A DNA stretch of 64,000 nucleotides from Undaria pinnatifida (Eukaryota > Sar > Phaeophyceae > Laminariales > Alariaceae): the NCBI GenBank assembly GCA_012845835.1, contig JABAKD010000002.1:8826620-8890619 (forward strand), read 5' to 3'. The position numbers and the translations under genes are program-made. The notes beneath the pieces are model-generated. The model was not told where the DNA came from and did no database searches. It saw only the letters and a list, made by a program, of their open reading frames with translations. Shown here in pieces: positions 24,601 to 31,920 of the stretch. Position 1 is the stretch's first letter; each line of letters opens with the position of its first letter.

Positions 24601-27194
24601 GCTGCCGAAGAAGTTATAAAACCAAAAAGGTTTCCTCTGCCGCGAACAAACCAACACGAGGTAGCGACGTCCTTCGTTTGGTGCAACTCCCACATTCGTC
24701 CTGATACCACAACCTCGCGGTGAGCCAGTCCAATAGAGAACCAAAACATATTCCAAACTGCACCAGCTTTCCAAAACGCAAAAACGCTTCCAAAAACGTG
24801 AGTGCGTTCAATACTGTTCCCTAATAATATTGAATCAATTACAAACGGTGCCGTTTGAACAGCCAATAAGTGGGCGTACAAAGAGAGGAGAACATCCCCC
24901 CAGAATATCGTAGAAAGCACGAGACATTGAGTCCGCCTTGAACGTGCGCGAGCGAGGGGGACAGCAAAACACCGGTACAAAGGTTAACCGGCGTAAAAGA
25001 ATGAACCCAACGACACAATCGATCGCGTTCAACGCGTCGATGGCCCTCCTCGCGTACGATCAGGGGACGCAACGCACCATCGCCACAAACCCTAAACGGC
25101 ATCAGAGATATAGACATGCCCAAGAGAGAGAGAGGAAGCTCACCGCCAGTCGATCTCAGCGGTACCGACCAGTTCCCGTCTACCAGCTCGAAGCGTAGAC
25201 CATTCCTCTCCGTACTCGCCCTCTTCAGTTTCCACCGCTACACCCTCACGCCGCGAAAGAGAGCGCGAGTGAAGATGAGCCGCCTTGCCCTTTGTGAGGA
25301 CTACATGCAGCGGCAAGTCTTGCTGCAAAAATGATGCCTGTTGGCGGAGGCGTGTTCCGTGGGTCAAGGGGGACAGAGAGCGAGAATTCGACGGACGAGG
25401 GAGGGTGAGTGTAATCATGCTGGTATCATACATGGCTGCAGTCCTCAGGAACATACCGGTAGACCTTTGCACCCCTACAAGTCCTACAATGCCGGGACGG
25501 AGCAGACACTGACTGCCTGCACCAGAGCGCGAAGAGCCGTGAGGTGTTCGGCGGAGGCATTGGTTCGATTGCTTACAATATCATGCCAGCTACGATCGGG
25601 GTGGCCTTGCCCTTGGTGAGGACAATATCCATCGGTTAAGTCCTGCTGCAAACACGACGCCTGTAGCAGCAATACGCTTCGTGGGCCAGGGGGGGGTGGG
25701 GGGCGAAGGTTCGGCGGGGGAGAGCGGGATACACGGTAATGCACGCGAAAAACAGGGACGGCGACTATGCAGTACGTGACAAGGTAGCAGGTGGAAGCGT
25801 CTAGCCAGGAGAGTGCTATATTCTGTAGCATCGCGGCAGGACAGGGTGACCACGACCTGCACACCGCAAGGCTAAGGCTCGGACCCATCCCCTGGCGGCC
25901 CATAGTGTGGTGGTAACACGTGACAAGGTAATACTCTGATGCATCGCGACAGGAAAGTGCTGCGTCCGTTAGCATCACGTCAGGACAAAATACGTGAAAG
26001 TTGAATACCAAACACGAAACAAAGCCTAAACAAAACGTTTTCCAAGTCAAAAGTATCAAATAATAATTACAGTAACCTGACTGCCACAACCAAGAGTCAT
26101 TGATGTAATTGCTACGCATATACCTAAACCGCGCAAGGCTAAGGCCCGCCCCTCGGTGGCCAGACGCTCGTGGGCCTGTTTCCCCCAATCGTGCTCGCTA
26201 TGAGGAAAAAGACGCCCAACTACCCAACTATGACACGTTTACGGCCTTAACCCCTTTAGAGCCCCCGAACCCCTCCCTATACTAAATCCAAGTAATTTTG
26301 TCCCCAAAAACGGGTTTCCAGTTGTAAAGGGGTTAAGACGCCCGATTATTCTCGTCACGCTCGACAAACAGACCAATTATGCCACTTTTACTATCATGAA
26401 AACGCAGAACAATGCGAACGGCAAGGCTAAAGCTAAGACTCACCCATCCTCCCGCGGTTACGGGAAGCTCGTGGGCTTGTCGGAGCACGAACACAAAAGC
26501 TTCTCCAAACTTCGGCTCTACGCAACAGCGGACCTCCTTCCGAGTGCGGGCTTTCTGCCGCCGACATAAAGTCAATTCACGGAATATTCGAGAACGTTGG
26601 GGGCATGCTGGGGCGGGGCGGGGGGGCTCACATTGGTTCAGGTTTTAACCGCTTTAGAACTGCACCCGCGGTTTAGGGAACAAACAACTTGGATTTAGTG
26701 TAGCATGATTTCTGAAGCAGTACAAGGGCTAAGAGTGAGCAACTCGAGGCGTGGTGCGGTCAGCCACCGTGAAAGAGATGTTATACTGCTGACGGCAAGA
26801 AAAAATAGCAGAATGTATTGTGGACAGGGCGCGTAGTGGACACAGTAATGACGCCAAATGAAGCAAACAGCACACACAAGCACGTATTGAAACTCAAAGA
26901 CACGCAGTGGTAGGCTGCTACATTAGACTAATACTGTAGTTTTTTTTTACGTTTTTGTTTTTGTTGTGTTCACATATGATACGTACCCCTTCCCCGTCTC
27001 TGGCTTCACCGGCTGCCATCTACGACAGGAAACGTTTACTTTCGACCACCTGCGCTCGAGTGACGATGGGGGCGAACACAATGAGTCACCTGGGCATTGA
27101 ACTGAAGATCTACGGAGAAGTTGTTCGGGGAAGCCGCTGTCGTCCGCTCATCGACCAGCTCTCCGACCAGGGCTCGGCCCTCCACCACCGTCAC
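6598..27194 (-). CDS. CEP76: Centrosomal protein CEP76 homologue, 15 exons, 5' end not established
   Basis: CEP76 is a centriole-associated protein that limits centriole duplication in animals; it has a C2-like domain followed by a transglutaminase-like domain. Exons on the minus strand, 5' to 3': 27194-27090, 26554-26444, 25322-25144, 24055-23946, 22322-22195, 20553-20459, 19200-19090, 18745-18466, 18115-18013, 14162-14062, 12002-11915, 10364-10219, 9242-9115, 7451-7332, 6694-6598 (stop TGA at 6600-6598). Phases agree at every junction and all introns are GT-AG. The joined 633 residues follow the family order: C2-like strands (VVEGRALVGELVD, VRCCVEPKFGEAFVF), KIFAEDERGQHRCVCSF, the transglutaminase-like core GRGDASDHALLLCSLLLGF, FFWETLTGQRF, KISCMFSHREFF, VWDDELGYLLGPSLFAYE, FKGFPTCF and the C-terminus FPYPDGVVAVWIMLACRF. 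Animal CEP76 is about 660 residues, so roughly 100 N-terminal residues are missing; one candidate exon lies at 28997-29254. The alignment is from memory of the family but is continuous over 15 exons. Confidence 0.9.
7332..7451 (-). CDS. CEP76: CEP76 penultimate exon
   Basis: Reads HCFKGFPTCFDHWSC and continues to GDHLR, matching the family's GHTFK(A/G)FPIHF...GDQVR block. The acceptor is CGCAG and the donor AAG|GTAC, phase 1 in and phase 2 out. The first part of this exon is the founder or member of a degenerate array that runs to about 7960. Confidence 0.85.
7395..7960 (-). repeat. Tandem echoes of a CEP76 exon, about five units of 100-120 bp
   Basis: The + strand motif GACCAxTGGTCGAAGCAC and the following GAAGCAATGCCTGC (the exon's reverse complement, including its acceptor) recur near 7410, 7529, 7638 and 7875, with a more degraded unit near 7745. 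Units also share AAACCCCxTGAAAGCATGTT and CGTTTCAGCTCGG. Only the unit at 7332-7451 continues into the full conserved exon with a donor; the others lie in the preceding intron. Confidence 0.85.
9115..9242 (-). CDS. CEP76: CEP76 exon encoding the VWDDELGYLL block
   Basis: Starts after ACGCACGCAG and reads VWDDELGYLLGPSLFAYE, then QERVDGSS and DFQDAVQGAVPD, ending AG|GTAGAG. It matches the conserved animal segment TTVWxDQLSYLLSPALASYE...FQDAIRRAVPDG almost position by position. Confidence 0.9.
9509..9600. mobile_element. MITE-like element, AACCCCTTTA family
   Basis: A stretch of about 90 bp bounded by inverted ends GACCCCTCTAGAACTGTA and TACAGTTCTAAAAGGGTTAC. The interior carries the family motif ending in GGAAATTGTGTAAGG. 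Other copies are listed at 26249-26336, 27799-27890 and 52430-52512. No coding capacity. Confidence 0.6.
9660..10100 (-). repeat. Three degenerate echoes of the CEP76 exon that ends at 10219
   Basis: The exon's last 60 bases (+ strand: CGTCGACCACTCGTTCCCCT, then CAAGTCCAACTCC) recur near 9667-9745, 9850-9930 and 10036-10090, with a period of about 170-185 bp. On the minus strand the middle copy still reads ELDLERRVEAWRRANEWS, against ELDLKRRVEAWREGNEWS in the real exon. Each copy is followed by similar intron sequence. Confidence 0.85.
10219..10364 (-). CDS. CEP76: CEP76 exon encoding the ELDLKRRVEAWR helix
   Basis: Acceptor ATGCCCCAG preceded by pyrimidines, donor ACG|GTGAGA, phase 1 in and phase 0 out. 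It reads LSPSLSGAGPAGVVLF, then AEDVELDLKRRVEAWREGN and EWST. This is the charged helix that precedes the VWDDELGYLL block in the family. Confidence 0.85.
10480..10730. repeat. Octamer satellite TATTAGAC
   Basis: Repeats of TATTAGAC with substitutions (TGTTAGAC, TATTAGGT, TATTGGAC) fill the region, inside the intron between CEP76 exons 12002-11915 and 10364-10219. Confidence 0.85.
11020..11100 (-). repeat. tRNA-like RNA polymerase III promoter boxes, possible SINE head
   Basis: On the minus strand TGGCGTATCAGG fits the A-box pattern and GTTCGAGCCC fits the B-box. They are separated by 33 bases, the spacing of a tRNA. Acceptor-stem and anticodon-stem pairing is absent, so this is a tRNA-derived relic or SINE head and not a working tRNA gene. 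Confidence 0.45.
11218..11262. repeat. TACTG pentamer microsatellite
   Basis: TACTG is repeated about eight times with one interruption, in a CEP76 intron. Confidence 0.85.
12650..12900 (+). repeat. GATC-rich dispersed element with ATCATATAG tandem head
   Basis: Short units such as ATCATATAGATCATATAG lead into a conserved segment with TGTTGTGCAGGATCTG, ACAGATCCAACC, GGAAACAT, ATCATGCAGATCGT and CCCCACCCGG. The same segment occurs at about 23590-23800 in the same orientation and at about 130-345 inverted. No coding capacity was seen. Confidence 0.75.
14062..14162 (-). CDS. CEP76: CEP76 exon of the transglutaminase-like region
   Basis: Acceptor GCACCGCAG, donor AAACAG|GTGAGA, phase 1 in and phase 0 out. 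It reads RRTGKGALVSVTPYHF and KISCMFSHREFFANKQ, matching the family's YPYRTIGCVFNHQMFLGN segment. Confidence 0.85.
14305..14535. repeat. Two tandem copies of a 113-bp unit
   Basis: Each unit carries TGTACCTGGGTACCCGTGG and GGCCTCTTCCCGTGGTGGCT. The copies are about 113 bp apart and nearly identical, which indicates a recent duplication. Confidence 0.85.
14575..14650. repeat. TATATACTGCTAT 13-mer repeat
   Basis: Four to five units of TATATACTGCTAT. A second, longer array of the same unit is at 16815-16990 in the same CEP76 intron. Confidence 0.9.
14780..15420. repeat. Two diverged copies of a roughly 300-bp unit
   Basis: Copies beginning near 14795 and 15105 share GCATGATCGCCT, CAACCT, AAGCGAAGTA and GGTGACAT-GCATG blocks and similar AT-rich ends. 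Divergence is considerable. Confidence 0.6.
15560..16330. repeat. Three copies of a polypyrimidine-flanked intronic unit
   Basis: Blocks with GCCAGAGTAATAAACACTTC, GATATC and ATTATC...CTAGCCATCCATG recur near 15630, 15780 and 16150, each preceded by C-rich DNA. A following segment, GATCTCATAGCTGGAGTGTA at 16015, recurs near 16785. Confidence 0.7.
16815..16990. repeat. TATATACTGCTAT repeat, long array
   Basis: About twelve imperfect units of TATATACTGCTAT with variants, the same satellite as at 14575-14650. Confidence 0.88.
17155..17375. repeat. ACCCTGCTAAGCACACCATAT 21-mer array
   Basis: About nine units built on CCCTGCTAAGCACACCATA, with a higher-order variant carrying CTTCGAGGTA or CTTCGAAGTA inserts. 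Confidence 0.9.
18013..18115 (-). CDS. CEP76: CEP76 exon with the WVC...FFWETLTG block
   Basis: Acceptor CCGCTCAG, donor AAAAGG|GTGAGT, phase 0 in and phase 1 out. It reads WVCTFSGRRADKK then FFWETLTGQRF. This aligns with the family's HAWVMT...FWESLTGHRY; the preceding exon supplies the histidine (GHM). The family's alanine after that histidine is methionine here. Confidence 0.88.
18219..18305 (-). repeat. Echo of the CEP76 exon ending at 18013
   Basis: On the minus strand this reads a decayed version of the neighbouring exon: TGGGTGTGCAC, AGCGGT, GACAAG-like and TTTTTCTxTGGGAAACCCT blocks are kept in order. It translates in part as FLWETLAGKKF, against FFWETLTGQRF. It lies about 105 bp upstream in gene direction. 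Confidence 0.8.
18466..18745 (-). CDS. CEP76: CEP76 exon with the transglutaminase-like core
   Basis: Acceptor ATTTTTGCAG, donor ATG|GTGAGC, phase 2 in and phase 0 out. It reads FVSLIPFQRRPSVGEQ, then FLAAGRGDASDHALLLCSLL, GFGLDAFVCIGLVHPSG and an extra acidic and glycine-rich stretch before ETGHM. The family motif is remembered as GDCEDHA. Here the position of the first cysteine is alanine (GDASDHA), so a thiol-type activity looks lost. The 40-residue insertion between CIG and the histidine is lineage-specific. Confidence 0.92.
19090..19200 (-). CDS. CEP76: CEP76 exon encoding VKIFAEDERG
   Basis: Acceptor AACGCCGTAG, donor CAAG|GTGGCT. It reads SVKIFAEDERGQHRCVCSF and RRGRLLPTPRHAAR. It matches the family's VKIFAQDENGxxRxVCSYVxPLRAGRLLDTPRQAAR. 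Confidence 0.92.
20168..20345. repeat. Dispersed element with CGCCTTATTGGGG start
   Basis: Shares CGCCTTATTGGGGxAAGCCGCC, ATTCATxCCAGGTTATGAG, TATGGGGATACCG and CTTATCxG with a copy at 28515-28680, both on the + strand. It lies in a CEP76 intron here and upstream of the gene in the other case. Confidence 0.8.
20459..20553 (-). CDS. CEP76: CEP76 exon with the YADTWWKGF block
   Basis: Acceptor TTTTTCTCTAG, donor AAGAG|GTGCGC. It reads VSVRSEARRDFYLYADTWW then KGFTSVSRDLRKR, matching the family's AEKERLFLVYAKQWWREYLQIRPSH. Confidence 0.88.
21125..22190. repeat. 40-50 bp minisatellite array abutting a CEP76 exon
   Basis: About 24 imperfect units of the form GGTACACCCCCACC-GTAGCATTAGGTCAG-ACACACAAAAAA. 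The array becomes more diverged towards 22190 and stops at the donor of the exon 22322-22195, whose flanking intron start (GTAGGCGTGCAC on the minus strand) resembles the unit. The intron therefore seems to have grown by serial copying from its 5' end. Confidence 0.85.
22195..22322 (-). CDS. CEP76: CEP76 exon of the C2-like region
   Basis: Acceptor CGTGTGCAG, donor GCTGCT|GTGGGC, phase 1 in and phase 0 out. It reads GGILVLQLDVIAPSE and DVTRIMDLQASTPGYDAA. It corresponds to the family's VSVGILNIKLEMYPPL strand. Confidence 0.78.
23307..23402. repeat. ACT trinucleotide repeat with ATT and GTT variants
   Basis: About 30 triplets of ACT, interrupted by ATT, GTT and GCT, in a CEP76 intron. It is the same triplet as the giant array at 49179-49855. 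Confidence 0.9.
23590..23800 (+). repeat. GATC-rich dispersed element, third copy
   Basis: Contains GTTGTGCAGGATCTGCA, ACAGATCCAACC, GGAAACATCA, ATCATGCAGATCGTACG and CCCCACCCGGTAAC, in the same order as the copy at 12770-12890. Confidence 0.75.
23946..24055 (-). CDS. CEP76: CEP76 exon encoding ESGGVLLAVEL
   Basis: Acceptor CTAGATCAG, donor CATCCAG|GTGCGG. It reads RALVPANGAQEGLHESGG and VLLAVELASAAPDSIVHP. It matches the family's WRSVLGSENGVTSLTVELMG in position and phase. Confidence 0.8.
25144..25322 (-). CDS. CEP76: CEP76 exon of the C2-like region
   Basis: Acceptor ATTTTTGCAG, donor TGGCG|GTGAGC, phase 0 in and phase 2 out. It reads QDLPLHVVLTKGKAAHLHSR, ends ELVGTAEIDWR, and carries an acidic insertion (VETEEGEYGEEW). 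It corresponds to DPIHMVLIKTD...LVASYFLEWR. Confidence 0.82.
25604..25985 (-). repeat. Echo of a CEP76 exon start and a further tandem pair
   Basis: At 25604-25690 the + strand repeats the pattern at 25286-25370: TTGCCCTTxGTGAGGAC, AAGTCxTGCTGCAAA, GACGCCTGT, TTCCGTGGG. This covers the exon's acceptor and its first bases. A second tandem pair, GTGACAAGGTA...GCATCGCGxCAGGA, lies near 25775-25850 and 25917-25985. Confidence 0.75.
25865..26175 (-). repeat. Two echoes of the CEP76 exon ending at 26444
   Basis: GCAAGGCTAAGGC followed by C-rich sequence and GCTCGTGGGC-like blocks at about 25865-25905 and 26130-26172 repeat the exon 3' end and donor found at 26419-26475. Confidence 0.7.
26249..26336. 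mobile_element. MITE-like element with complete inverted ends
   Basis: An 88-bp element bounded by TTAACCCCTTTA and TAAAGGGGTTAA. The interior contains CTAAATCCAAGTAATTTTGTC and CCCAAAAACGGG. A truncated relative at 26641-26712 reads TTTTAACCGCTTTAGAACTG and ACTTGGATTTAGTGTAG, and one at 28871-28935 reads TTAACCCCTTTCTAACTGC. Confidence 0.72.
26444..26554 (-). CDS. CEP76: CEP76 exon encoding CCVEPKFGEAFVF
   Basis: Acceptor CGGCGGCAG, donor GGATGG|GTGAGT, phase 0 both ends. It reads KARTRKEVRCCVEPKF and GEAFVFVLRQAHELPVTAGG. It matches the family's FRSKPVPCACEPDFHDGFLLEVHRESLG. Confidence 0.88.
27090..27194 (-). CDS. CEP76: CEP76 exon, first confidently placed
   Basis: Acceptor CCTTTGACAG, donor GCCCAG|GTGACT, phase 0 both ends. 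It reads VTVVEGRALVGELVDERT and NNFSVDLQFNAQ. It corresponds to YLYLQVLGGKAFLEHL...CLHYRNQ at the start of the conserved C2-like region. A 130-codon + strand frame over the same bases is a shadow. Confidence 0.82.
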
Positions 27195-27444
27195 CTGTCA
27201 AAGGAGCGAAATCATCTTAGAGAAGAAATCGATGCATATCGACGAGAAGCGGGAATGTGGAGCCCTCTGACTGATAAAGTAACTAAGGCACGTACCGAAG
27301 GTGGTCAACACCTGTTATCACGGCTTCTCCAGAAGGCTGGAAAGTAATAGCGATGATGGTAACATTGAAGTCAAATTTAGGGGGGGGGAGGGGAGACAGC
27401 TATTAACACGGCTTGCCCAGAAGGCCGGTTAGTAAAGTAATATA

Positions 27445-27590
27445 GCAACCACACCAACACCAACACCAACACCGACAACAACACCAACAGCAACATCAGC
27501 AACAAAGACAGCGAAACAACACCAGCGACAAAACCAACAACAACAGCGACCACAACTACTTCATCAACACCAACAACAATACGCGGGCTC
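27445..27590. repeat. CAACAC/CAACAG simple repeat
   Basis: Imperfect trinucleotide and hexanucleotide CAACAC, CAACAG and CAGCAACAT units, upstream of the CEP76 exon at 27194. Confidence 0.8.
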
Positions 27591-27798
27591 TTCTAGCTCA
27601 CCTTGAGCAAAACGCATTTCTCCGGAGGGCGGCGCCGAACCGCTGGGACGGACCCTTGGGCCCTCCGCGCGGGTACCGTGCCTAGCTTTTCTTGCCCGGC
27701 TTCGATCTGCTCCACGCAGCGCATGGGAGGTGGCAAGGGACCATGGAACGACGGTGCCAAGGGTTTGGGATAGCCCTAGGCTTGGGGATTACGGCTTA

Positions 27799-27890
27799 GG
27801 GGCTAACCCGTTTACCTCTGCGGAAATTATTTTCACACATATTTCAAGTTTCGTCTCAAAAAATGTGGGTGCAATTATAAAGGGGTTCAG
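27799..27890. mobile_element. MITE-like element, AACCCCTTTA family
   Basis: Starts CTAACCCGTTTACCTCTG and ends GTGGGTGCAATTATAAAGGGGTT. The interior AAGTTTCGTCTCAAAAAATG resembles the inverse of the family interior. Length and ends match the 26249 copy. Confidence 0.6.
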
Positions 27891-28034
27891 GAGGATAAGG
27901 GTCACGGTTGGGGTGTCGGGATTCAGGAGACGGTGTAGTCGGTCTAGGGTGCCAGTATTGCAGCCTGCTCAACGCAACGCAAGGCGTCACCAGCCGACGA
28001 TGTCGAGTGTTAAGGTGTGGTTTACGGGTTTATG

Positions 28035-28180
28035 AGGCGGTGTTAGGGTTAGCTGGGGTTAGGGAGGCGGCGTAATCGGCCGACGGCAGGAATGTTAAGC
28101 ATGCAACCTCACCCACGCAACGCAAGAAAAGAGGCAAGGGATCATGGACGGACAACGCGAACGGCTAGGGTTAGGGTTAC
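28035..28180. repeat. Interstitial TTAGGG-like tracts
   Basis: GTTAGGGTTAGCTGGGGTTAGG at 28041-28062 and CTAGGGTTAGGGTTACGG at 28165-28182 are short telomere-like runs. Similar runs are at 32768-32788 (three units) and, as CCCTAA, at 37371-37391. Confidence 0.7.
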
Positions 28181-28514
28181 GGCATAGGGGTCAAGCCCTG
28201 TGGAGTTTCAGAGCGAAAAGGCGTCGAAACAATGTGGCGATTGCATTCCCAGGCGTAGGAAGAAACCCAGGCTACAGAGGTAGGGGGAGAGGTTCGCAAC
28301 ACCGCACTGCAATGCAAAGAGCTGTGCTGATTGCGGGCAGCATGCATGGTTGATAGTACTGTGGTTGTACGCTCTTCCTAAAAGGATGACAAAGCCGCCC
28401 TTAAGGTGTTTCTGGTCCATACAGTAGTAGCAGCAGTAGCAGTAGCAGTATGTTGTAGTAGAGGTCCCCCAGTAAGGGCGGTGGTGTGGTATACACTATC
28501 GAGAGTAATCTGTG

Positions 28515-28680
28515 CGCCTTATTGGGGGAAGCCGCCTTACTCACCTTATTCGCCTTATTCATTCCAGGTTATGAGCCCGATTCCCCAGACGCGCCAAGCG
28601 ATTTTGAACGCCTTACATAGAGGTGTCGCCTTATATGGGGATACCGACTTATCAGGGGATTCCTGTTGTACTTTAATCAA
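28515..28680. repeat. Dispersed CGCCTTATTGGGG element, second copy
   Basis: Shares ordered blocks with 20168-20345 and has one extra internal duplication (CACCTTATTCGCCTTATTCA). Confidence 0.8.
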
Positions 28681-28996
28681 GTCCCAGAAGAGTTAACCAT
28701 GGTAAAGGATCCCAACTGGGTCCCGGCCAGCCAGGATCCTTGCTGGCTCTTCTTCACACAAATATACAAGGTTCGCGATCACGAACTACGAGACAGAGAG
28801 TTTGCGTCGCAAACGAAAGGCTAAGCGTCTTGGATACGAACGGGATTATACAAACCGAACAAATCGCTCATTTAACCCCTTTCTAACTGCACCCACGTTC
28901 GTGGGGATCAAATGCTCGAAATTGCTGTAGAACATTTTTCGCAACTAAAAAGGCTAAAACACGCCATGAGGTATTAGTAACGTTAATAATACTTGC

Positions 28997-29254
28997 CGGG
29001 AGCTTCAGAGCAGTTCGCGTCGTACCCTCCCCTCCCCCTCTCGCTGGGATGGTGGTGGTGGTCCTAACGGCAGCATCAGCCTTGCCGCCAGCAGCAGCAG
29101 CAACCTCAGCAGTAGCGGAAGCAGCAGCTGTGCTAGCGCCAGAAATGGCCTCGCAAATGTTGTCCAGCATATCGGACGCGGTTGGGTGTTGTCCTTTCTT
29201 TGGCGGAACACTGCTTGGGTGCCTTTGGGGTGCTGGCCAAGGTGCCCCAGTCAC
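28997..29254 (-). CDS. Possible further 5' exon of the CEP76 homologue
   Basis: An open minus-strand stretch includes PKKGQHPTASDMLDNICEAI, then alanine-rich sequence, and ends TTRTALKLP at a possible GC donor (CCG|GCAAGT, phase 0). Joining it to the exon at 27194 gives TALKLPVTVVEGRALVG, which fits the family's RRYLYLQVLGGKAF. The 5' boundary is not resolved (possible acceptor near 29255). The alanine-rich part could equally be a GCT-repeat shadow. Confidence 0.35.
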
Positions 29255-29464
29255 CTGGACTCCCGAAAGGCAACATCAGGCAAAAGAGCAGGAGGCGGGG
29301 CATAAGTACTAACGTTCAACGGTTATCGCGGTATCGTGGAATAGAGGTAGCCCTAATGCTCTGGTGCAACATGTGCGCTACAGTAATCTACAGTTTATAT
29401 TAACCTACGCACAACTAGACTATCACCTCAGCGTACGTCCCAAATTTTCCAGGGCTGTCCCTAC

Positions 29465-29725
29465 CGCGATCCCGTGAATTACCGCGGTTTTTACTTACCG
29501 CGGATGCGTGCCGTGCAAATGCCGTGATTTCTGATTACTGTACCGCAACTGCCGTGGTTTTCGCTCACTGCGGAAGCGTGCCGCGCAAAAGCAAATATTT
29601 CTGATTGCTGTACCGCGACTGCCGTGATTTTCGCTCACCGCGGAAGCGTGCCGTGCACATGCCGTGATCACGATTAACCGTGCCATGATCTACCGTATCA
29701 GCTTTTTTCTCCAAAGACAGCCCTG
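29465..29725. repeat. GCCGTGATTTTCGCTCACCGCGG element, complete copy
   Basis: Internal units of about 68 bp carry ACTGCCGTGGTTTTCGCTCA and CGCGGAAGCGTGCCG. The end is AACCGTGCCATGATCTACC, then GTATCAGCTTTTTTCT and AGACAGCCCTGGTTG. A second copy is split between 32440-32622 and 33139-33240. Confidence 0.82.
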
Positions 29726-29879
29726 GTTGTTATAAATGCGCGATTTTATAGATCTATCTGCTAGGTGCACCTCCCATTACGACTTTGTATGATACGCGTG
29801 ATATTTCGTATCCAGGGCATTAACTAGCTGTTGCGATATTGCGCGGGAGCAACATTTGCAAGGTCATGTTCGGTAGGGT

Positions 29880-30280
29880 TTGTGGATTCCGGGTAAGGGT
29901 ATGGGAGTCTTACAGAACTTCCAGAAGTTTCGGGCACGGGTATGAAAGTGGTACATAACTTCCAGAAGTTCCGTGGATTTTGACACGGGCGTACAGAACC
30001 AACAGAAGCTCCGGGCGGGCACGAAAGGTGCTGTACCCGTACGTCGGGTATTGTGGCACGGGGGGTACAGAACTCACAGAAGTTCCGGTACGGGTATGAA
30101 TGTCCTATAGAAGTAACAGAAAGTTCGGGTACGGGTATGAATGTCCTACAGAAGTAACATAAGTTCCGGGTATTGTGGTACGGGCGTACAGAACTTACAG
30201 AAGTTCCGGGTACGGGTATGAATGCCCAACAGAACTTACAGAAGTTCCGGGTACGGGTAATACCCGGGTAAATGCACACC
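29880..30280. repeat. AGAAGTTCCGGGTACGGGTATG minisatellite
   Basis: About nine units of 42-45 bp containing ACAGAACTTACAGAAGTTCC and GGTACGGGTATGAATG. A related array is at 31560-31920. Confidence 0.9.
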
Positions 30281-31559
30281 GCCTCGGGGGGGAGTTCTAT
30301 TTGAAGTGGAGGATTTAATCCAACTTGCATGGATGGCATGTTCTCACTGGGCCAATGTCCCCGAGGCAATCTGTCGTGGTGAAGTATGAAGTATCGACTA
30401 AACCACCGAGAGAGGCGATAAATCGTGAACCTCAATGAGTGGCGACCGGGGCAACAGCCGCGCTCACGGCTATACTGCGCTATGATCATACAATAGCGTA
30501 CCCCGGCTGTGGAGCTTCGAAACAAATAATGGCGGTCGCAAGGCCATATTTGCCACAGCTCATTAAACCAAGTGCCTCGACAAAGAAGAATCGAAACTAC
30601 CGAAAACACAGAAGATACTTGTAGACGTCGATGGTTGCTGCATCGCCGTCACGGCAGATCTATGTATAATTCCGATCGGAAAAAGCATTGACAATACGCA
30701 ATACGTGGTTTCTCGATAAGTGCCAAATTCGTACCAGGTATGTTTCCACCAAATCGAATCGAATTCAATTCGATTCATAACAAGTGAATATTTGTGATTC
30801 AATAGTGTCCTTCGTTAATAGAATACATGCCCACGGGTTAAAAACGAAAGAAACATGGGCAGGGCCTACAGCAGTAGTAGGTGCTACTATCATATACGAT
30901 ACGTACTACTACTGGTGTACATTCTGTGAAGGTGTCGTGGTACCGGAAGGTGGGAGGGAAGGGACGCAGGGGTATCAGCTTCGCTTGGAGACAGCACCGG
31001 TTCTTCTTTATAGATTTCTCATTATTGGCGTTGAGCTATGACAAGCTCGAGGAGACAGGAAGAGGAGGAGGAGGAGAAGGAGGAGAAGGAGGAGGAGGAG
31101 TGAGAGCACGGGGGTGGCGTGAAGCTCACAGAGTTCGCTTCACCCCAGCTTTGCTGCTGTGCTCTCTTCCGGACCTTCACCTATGGAACGTACAAGGAAC
31201 GTTCTCCCAGATGCTCTATATTCCCATGAGCGCCTAACGCGCTTACTTCTATCTATCTTGTCCAGAGGAAGAACGTTCCATTACCGAGAACGCTCTTGTG
31301 GTATAAACTAACTAGATTCTACGGGTTATCCGCTTCACTCAGAATATTCCGTTTGAGGGAACCTTCTTGTGGTCCAATAGACCATGACTCTGCGGGCTAT
31401 CTTACCGAATCTATTTGCCAGCTATACTGACACTCTATTACAATTCGGTGTTCGGTTGGTTTCACTGACGACATCATAATATTAGAATGCATAATACACT
31501 CTTTGGGTCATTAAACCTGAATTAATGCATGTGGGCTCCCCGGGTATTGTAACAAAGGT

Positions 31560-31920
31560 ATACCCGTACCCCGGGTATTGTTTGTGTCACACTCTTGCAG
31601 AAGGCACAGAAGTTCCGGGTTAGGGTATGGGGATCTTACAGACTTACAGAAATTCCGGGTACGGTACGGAAGTTTTACAGAACTCGCAGAAGTTCCGGGT
31701 ATTGTGGCACGGGCGTACAGAACTCACACACTTTATGAAAATCATATACCCGTACCCCGGGTATTTGTGGCACTGGCGTGCAGAGCTTTCAGAAGTTCCG
31801 GGTACGGGTATGAATGTCATACAGAACTTCCAGAAGTTCCGGGTACGGGTATGAATGTCCTACAGAACTCACAGAAGTTCTTTGTAGGGTAACACCCGGG
31901 GTATACCCCGGGTATGGTTT
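31560..31920. repeat. AGAAGTTCCGGGTACGGGTATG minisatellite, second array
   Basis: About seven units of the same family as 29880-30280, bounded by GTACCCCGGGTATTGT and GGGGTATACCCCGGGTATGG. The open frames on both strands of the two arrays are consequences of the repeat. Confidence 0.9.

Noticed and set aside
26955-27347. A 130-codon + strand frame with a helical-looking C-terminal part
   Set aside because: It is antisense to the CEP76 exon 27090-27194, which has splice sites, phase agreement and family similarity.
28035-28180. Proximity to a chromosome end because of TTAGGG-like units
   Set aside because: Runs are two to three units long, in both orientations and between single-copy genes, so they are interstitial.
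29824-30609. A 261-codon minus-strand frame
   Set aside because: It follows the 42-45 bp minisatellite, whose unit length happens to keep the frame open.
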